Below, piece after piece: positions 6,563 to 9,755 of a DNA stretch of 9,755 nt. Numbering within the stretch: position 1 is the stretch's first letter; the number at the start of each line of letters is the position of its first letter. Source of the DNA: JAAFIP01 sp031390175 (GTDB lineage Bacteria > Pseudomonadota > Gammaproteobacteria > Burkholderiales > Burkholderiaceae_C); contig JANMTF010000055.1 in the NCBI GenBank assembly GCA_031390175.1, positions 1 to 9,755 on the forward strand. Direction: 5' to 3'. A program made the translations under genes and the position numbers. The notes below the pieces were generated by a model that saw only the letters and a list, made by a program, of their open reading frames with translations, made no database searches and had not been told where the DNA came from.

Positions 6563-7327
6563 CTATAAATTCAGTAGTAATTTGCTGAGCTTCACCGGGT
6601 CTAGCGGTTTTTCCAGTACCACGCAGCCGTGTACTTTGGCGGTGAACTTGGTGCCCAGGCCGATATTTTGGCCGGTCACGATGCGCAGGGGAGCGGCATG
6701 GGCGGCGGCTACCGCTAGCCAAGGGTCTTGGTCGGTCATGCCTAGGTCAACGCACACAATGTGGTAGCCGTGCTGGCCCAGCAGCGCCTGGGTTTGGGCG
6801 ACGCTGGCGGCCTCGTCTAGCTGGGTAATGCCCAGGGCTGCAAACTTGCTGCGCAAGTACAGGCGGGCTTCGCGGTGGGCGTCGGCGATCAAAGCGCGTT
6901 TGGTGCCAAAACCCGGTTCCAGGTCAGCAGGCTGGGTAGTGGCGGCTTGGAGCTGGGTGGGCAAGCTGTCGCTGGCCAAGTCAAAATCCAGCGCGGAGGG
7001 TGGTGCAAAATACATGTCCATGGCGCTGAGCACCTCGGGCCAGCGCAGCGGCCTGTTAAAGGTGCGCCAGGCGTTGGAAGGCCGCACGGCACCGACCCAA
7101 ATCAAGCCTATCCCGGGGTTGTGGTGCAGGTTGGCCAGCTCTTGCGCGGCGGTGCCACTGGCACCATCGATCAACGTCAGGCCTATCGGTTCTGTATCAC
7201 CTTCATTCCAAGGTTCGTAGCTGAAGCTGCGGCCCGATGTGGGTTCTTGCGACAGGCGAAACACGGTGTTAAGCGCGTGCCGCTCCACGTCCGAAAACCC
7301 AACCACCCTGATCAATATGCGTGCCAT
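6563..7327 (-). CDS. Response-regulator-like protein: degenerate receiver plus receiver, no output domain
   Basis: A 254-residue soluble protein. Residues ~145-254 form a CheY-like receiver: Asp149 in LIADAH, probable phospho-acceptor Asp194 in VCVDLGM, Thr218 in RIVTGQ and Lys240 in LEKPL. Residues 1-~105 follow the same strand pattern (ILIRVVGFSD, then GLTLIDG, GLIWVGAVRP, and FNRPLRWPEVLSAM in the place of the Lys-Pro end), but without a clear acidic pocket or acceptor Asp. This half may be a pseudo-receiver. A linker (~107-143) rich in Ala, Gln and Pro joins them. No DNA-binding, GGDEF or kinase domain is present, so it probably acts by protein contact. ATG at 7327 was chosen because hydrophobic strand ARILIRVV follows at once; a GTG at 7366 and the longer frame to 7438 have no family-like sequence. 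It follows another receiver gene on the same strand 156 bases upstream. Its partner kinase is not in the window. Confidence 0.72.
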   Translation of the reverse strand: MARILIRVVGFSDVERHALNTVFRLSQEPTSGRSFSYEPWNEGDTEPIGLTLIDGASGTAAQELANLHHNPGIGLIWVGAVRPSNAWRTFNRPLRWPEVLSAMDMYFAPPSALDFDLASDSLPTQLQAATTQPADLEPGFGTKRALIADAHREARLYLRSKFAALGITQLDEAASVAQTQALLGQHGYHIVCVDLGMTDQDPWLAVAAAHAAPLRIVTGQNIGLGTKFTAKVHGCVVLEKPLDPVKLSKLLLNL

Positions 7328-7436
7328 CGTCGGGGCAATGATAATGGCAATGCGTGAAAATTTCACATGTCTATTTGGGCTATTGCGCTCTGGTGCAGCT
7401 TGGTGTAGTACCCAACTGCATGGGCAACACGGCGGC

Positions 7437-7468
7437 AAAAAAGCATGCAGTAAACGCAGCGTTCTGCG
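7437..7468 (-). terminator. Possible weak terminator after the second receiver gene
   Basis: Read on the minus strand, CGCAG-AACG-CTGCG (7468-7455) is a short perfect hairpin followed by GTTTACTGCATGC and then a run of six T (7442-7437). It starts about 15 bases after the stop of the receiver gene that ends at 7484. The stem is only 5 bp and the T-run is 12 bases away, so termination would be inefficient at best. Confidence 0.28.
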
Positions 7469-7483
7469 GTGCGGCCAGCAGAT

Positions 7484-8089
7484 TTACAACGCTGCCAGCA
7501 GTTCGTGCAACTGCGACGGATGCGGCGGTTTGGACATGAAAGCATCGGCGCCCGCCAAGGTGGCGCGCATGCGCTCCAGCACGCCGCTGCGGCTGGTCAC
7601 GATGTAAATTTTGGGGGGCTTGACGCCCAACTTGCGGCAGAGCTGCTTGATAGTGCGGCACGCTGCGTAGCCGTCGATGTTGCCCGCCATATTCACATCC
7701 AGCAGCACACCGTCAAAAGGGGTGGACTGGCTGATCTGCACCGCCTCGTCGCCGCTTGCGGCCTCATACACATCGATACCCTCCAGTAGTGCCAGTTTGG
7801 CTCGCAAATACAGGCGCGCAGACAAGTCGTCGTCTACTACCAGCACCCGTTTGCGGTTGCTGTAGTCGGGCTCGGCCACTACCTCGCCCGTCGCCATGGC
7901 AGCTATCACTTCATCGTAGTCGGGGGTCAGGGCTTGCTGCTCCCAGTCCAGCGGGCGCGTAGCTTCAAAACCGGTGGTATTGGCAGCCTCAAACCCGGCT
8001 GGCTGCGTAGCGTCAAAACCAAACTGCGGATTCGACTGGCGTTCTTGCGCAGGCTGCAAAGGGTCGATGACGGGCTGCGTCGGTTGCAT
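7484..8089 (-). CDS. Single-receiver response regulator with low-complexity N-terminal extension
   Basis: A 201-residue soluble protein. Residues ~81-201 are a complete CheY-like receiver: RVLVVDDD (81-88, acidic pocket), Asp131 as phospho-acceptor in LLDVNM, Thr165 in IVTSRSG and Lys187 in SKPP. The first ~75 residues are polar, rich in Gln, Pro, Ala and acidic residues. They contain three short related units, GFDATQPA (24-31), GFEAANTT (33-40) and GFEATRP (40-46), suggesting a flexible interaction tail. There is no output domain, so it probably signals through another protein. ATG at 8089 is the first start of the frame, but with no evident Shine-Dalgarno; a shorter start near the receiver cannot be excluded. 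The next gene downstream encodes a related receiver-like protein, so the two may belong to one pathway. Confidence 0.82.
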   Translation of the reverse strand: MQPTQPVIDPLQPAQERQSNPQFGFDATQPAGFEAANTTGFEATRPLDWEQQALTPDYDEVIAAMATGEVVAEPDYSNRKRVLVVDDDLSARLYLRAKLALLEGIDVYEAASGDEAVQISQSTPFDGVLLDVNMAGNIDGYAACRTIKQLCRKLGVKPPKIYIVTSRSGVLERMRATLAGADAFMSKPPHPSQLHELLAAL

Positions 8090-8109
8090 CTGATTGGGTG
8101 TTTACAAGA

Positions 8110-8136
8110 TTAACTATTTATTTTATAGCGTCTTCA
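8110..8136 (-). promoter_or_regulatory. Possible -10 region for the receiver genes
   Basis: The 147-base gap between the DedA stop and the receiver start has an AT-rich patch. On the minus strand it contains TATAAA (8127-8122), five of six bases of the sigma-70 -10 box, about 32 bases before the start codon. I could not find a convincing -35 at the right distance, so this is tentative. Otherwise I see nothing in this gap. Confidence 0.22.
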
Positions 8137-8236
8137 AACTACTGAACTAGTACAAAAGATCCAAGCTGCCAAATAACAACGCTGCCGTATGCACCAGGCC
8201 ACAGCCGTCCCCCCCGTCTTCGTGAGCATCTTTTTC

Positions 8237-8890
8237 CTACGCTTGCTGGCCCGAATCAGCACGGCTCGCCTTCCACGCTCCAAACAAGGCCACCAGGCCG
8301 GGCACCAATATCAAAGCCCAAATGATTTTGGACAAATTGGCCTGCACCCAAGGCAAATTACCAAAGAGGTAACCCGCCAAGCACAGCCCCACCACCCAGA
8401 TCACACCGCCGACCACGTTGTACATGGTGAATTTGCTCCGCGTCATTTCCGCCACGCCCGCCACAAAAGGCACAAAGGTGCGGATAAACGGCATAAAGCG
8501 GGCCAAAATAATGGTGATGCCGCCGTGCTTTTCATAAAACTGGTGGGCTTTGTCGAACGCATTTTTATTAAAAAAACGCGAGTCTTCCCATTGGAATACT
8601 TTGGGCCCAAAGTGCCTGCCAATGGTGTAGTTGCACTGATCGCCCAAAATAGCCGCCGCCAGCAGCACACCGATAGCCAAGGGCAAGCTCATCAGCCCCG
8701 CGCCGCACAGCGCGCCGGTGATGAACAGCAACGAGTCTCCGGGCAAAAATGGCATGAACACTACGCCGGTTTCGGTAAATACAATGACAAACAGCAGCAC
8801 GTAAACCCACATGCCGTATTGAACAACGAAGGATTGCAAATGTTTGTCAATATGCAAGATGAGGTCGAGAAGGTAAGTGATGAGTTCCAT
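8237..8890 (-). CDS. DedA/VTT-family membrane protein
   Basis: A 217-residue inner-membrane protein of the DedA (SNARE-associated/VTT) superfamily. Family features in order are Glu40 followed by FMPFLPGDSLLFITGALCG (45-63) with Asp52, a GDQCNYTIGRHFG block (83-95), and KHGGITIILARFMPFIRTFV (121-140) with conserved Arg131 and Arg137. AGVAEM and a GGVIWVVG helix follow. Hydrophobic helices are visible near 29-48, 53-64, 68-83, 155-178 and 188-206. DedA proteins are linked to membrane potential, cell division and, in recent work, lipid-carrier (undecaprenyl phosphate or phospholipid) translocation; which role applies here is unknown. The ATG at 8890 gives a normal family length. No good ribosome site was seen upstream. 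It is the first gene of the minus-strand group, but the 147-base gap to the next gene suggests separate expression. Confidence 0.9.
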   Translation of the reverse strand: MELITYLLDLILHIDKHLQSFVVQYGMWVYVLLFVIVFTETGVVFMPFLPGDSLLFITGALCGAGLMSLPLAIGVLLAAAILGDQCNYTIGRHFGPKVFQWEDSRFFNKNAFDKAHQFYEKHGGITIILARFMPFIRTFVPFVAGVAEMTRSKFTMYNVVGGVIWVVGLCLAGYLFGNLPWVQANLSKIIWALILVPGLVALFGAWKASRADSGQQA

Positions 8891-9018
8891 GGGTGCAGAT
8901 TATGGCAGGCACTTACATACTTTTTACCCAGACCAAGCTACCTTATGAACCAACCCGACTACTCGGAAGCACTCTAGCCAGAGGGTAAGGAAATCGACTA
9001 CGCTAACTTTTCACCCAA
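8891..9018. other. Short non-coding or decayed stretch before the pseudogene
   Basis: No intact gene is present. One + frame from ATG 8945 reads MNQPDYSEAL, a stop at 8975, then PEGKEIDYANFSPN before a stop at 9020. This looks protein-like and lies just upstream of the pseudogene in a different frame, so it may be a decayed N-terminal part of it; I cannot show this. The promoter of the DedA gene should also lie here, but I see no clear one. Confidence 0.3.
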
Positions 9019-9528
9019 TTGAAAGATGCGTCCCAAGTGTTCTTGGGCGATGCGATGCATGAGATTGATGTGGCGGGGGTCAAACCACCGCGCTTGATTG
9101 CCAAAGACATGGGCGGCTTCAACGGTTTTGAGCTGGGACCGGATGGCATGATTTATGGACCGCTGTGGTTTAAAGCTCGGTCGCCAAGATGGATCCGGCC
9201 AATGGCGCTGTCACGGTGATCAACAGCGAGTTCAAAACCCCCGCAGCAGCCAACCTGGATGGCAAATGCAATTTGTGGGTAGTAAATACCAAGACCGGCG
9301 CTACCCGCCTGCTCACAGGCGGCAAACTCGCCGTGCCAGGTGGTATCAAGCTGGATGGCGACACGCTGTGGGTAGCCGACTTGTTTGCCTTCCGCGAGCT
9401 GAATGTGAAAAGCGGCGAAGTGAAAGACGTGTTCCGCATGTAGGCGTCTGGGATGGAGTACCCGTTTGCCGTGGGCCTGTCGGCCAAGTATTTTGCGCTG
9501 TCATCCTGGTTTACCGGGTACGGATAGG
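9019..9528 (+). pseudogene. Broken beta-propeller protein (SMP-30/gluconolactonase-like)
   Basis: Three segments of one propeller-type protein lie in order but are not one frame. The first (9022-~9174) includes FLGDAMHEIDVAG and GGFNGFELGPDGMIYGPLWF. Loss of one base near 9170-9180 shifts the frame; restoring it gives WFK-x-x-VAKMDPANGAVTV, the expected continuation. The second (~9180-9440) includes NLDGKCNLWVVNTKTGATRL and VPGGIKLDGDTLWVADLFAF. A TAG at 9441-9443 interrupts, yet the same frame continues with ASGMEYPFAVGLSAKYFALS and SWFTG up to about 9517. The repeated DG-x-LWV/MIY units are typical of SMP-30/strictosidine-synthase-like propellers. The N-terminus is absent, the end is lost at the direct repeat, and the sequence looks short around NTKTG-ATRL, perhaps from an internal deletion. 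The family name is a judgement from motifs. Confidence 0.65.
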
Positions 9529-9587
9529 AAATTCAATCGACGGATAACCATCTCACGCTGAATCGGGACGGATAGCAAATTCAATCG
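9521..9587. repeat. 19-bp direct repeat, possible insertion-sequence end remnant
   Basis: CGGATAGGAAATTCAATCG (9521-9539) recurs as CGGATAGCAAATTCAATCG (9569-9587), 18 of 19 bases identical and 48 bases apart, with another CGGATA at 9541-9546. The first copy starts where similarity of the pseudogene ends. Multiple short repeats containing GATTGAATTT (reverse strand) resemble the repeated terminal sequences of IS21-family elements, but no transposase gene is visible and the assignment is weak. Confidence 0.4.
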
Positions 9588-9755
9588 CATGAGACCAAGT
9601 ATGGCACCGATTTAGGGCACTCAAAAGCCACTGATCTCTGCCGTTTGAACGGTTGCAGCCGACGCAATGAACAAGGCGATGAAGCTGCTGCTCGCCAATC
9701 GGTTTTGAGCCTGCGACGCGCGCAGGCCCACCCCGCAGCGGGTCTGAAACGCTGC
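9588..9755. other. Window end without recognisable gene
   Basis: No frame of useful length or family similarity was found. A short + frame from ATG 9667 reads MNKAMKLLLANRF and then stops. CCGTT-TG-AACGG at 9641-9652 is a 5-bp inverted repeat of no evident function. The stretch may be insertion-element remnant or flanking DNA of a gene that begins beyond the window. Confidence 0.3.

Noticed and set aside
8189..8977. Long + strand open frame opposite the DedA gene
   Set aside because: The reverse strand encodes a clear DedA protein with all family motifs; the + translation is Gln/His-rich antisense shadow.
1..9755. CRISPR array, tRNA or rRNA genes
   Set aside because: No regularly spaced repeats, cloverleaf-like sequences or rRNA landmarks were recognised on either strand.

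Overview
The window looks like chromosomal DNA from a betaproteobacterium, most likely a member of the Comamonadaceae (Rhodoferax/Acidovorax/Polaromonas type). I infer this from the high GC content, the codon use, the UraD-allantoate amidohydrolase fusion and the short AATAGCTGCT/AGCAGCTATT palindromic intergenic repeat. No 16S or other decisive marker is present, so the genus is a guess.

Region 1 (1-3528, + strand) is the end of a purine-degradation operon. It holds the C-terminal half of a PuuE-type allantoinase, then (4-bp ATGA overlap) a fused protein joining OHCU decarboxylase (UraD) to allantoate amidohydrolase, then an M20-family metallohydrolase. Together, UraD makes (S)-allantoin from the urate oxidation product, PuuE opens it to allantoate, and the amidohydrolase releases ammonia and CO2. 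The M20 protein has unusual residues where metal ligands are expected, and its substrate is unknown.

Region 2 (3529-6539, + strand) is a complete ABC importer: periplasmic SsuA/THI5-like binding protein, ATPase and permease. Its 192-bp upstream region carries a near-consensus sigma-54 promoter (3638-3654), preceded by an NtrC-like dyad (3597-3611). This suggests the importer is induced by nitrogen limitation and brings in a nitrogen compound, possibly a ureide, purine or pyrimidine derivative, for the enzymes next door. Two perfect palindromes lie between the binding-protein and ATPase genes and may reduce downstream expression.

Region 3 (6563-8890, - strand) holds two output-less response-regulator-type proteins and a DedA-family membrane protein. 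The first regulator looks like a degenerate receiver plus an intact receiver. The second has an intact receiver behind a low-complexity N-terminus with a short GF-[DE]-A repeat.

Region 4 (8891-9755) is decayed DNA. It contains a beta-propeller (SMP-30/gluconolactonase-like) pseudogene with a frameshift, an in-frame stop and both ends lost. Its homology ends where a 19-bp direct repeat begins (copies at 9521 and 9569), which may be the remnant of an insertion-sequence end. I see no gene in the last ~165 bases.
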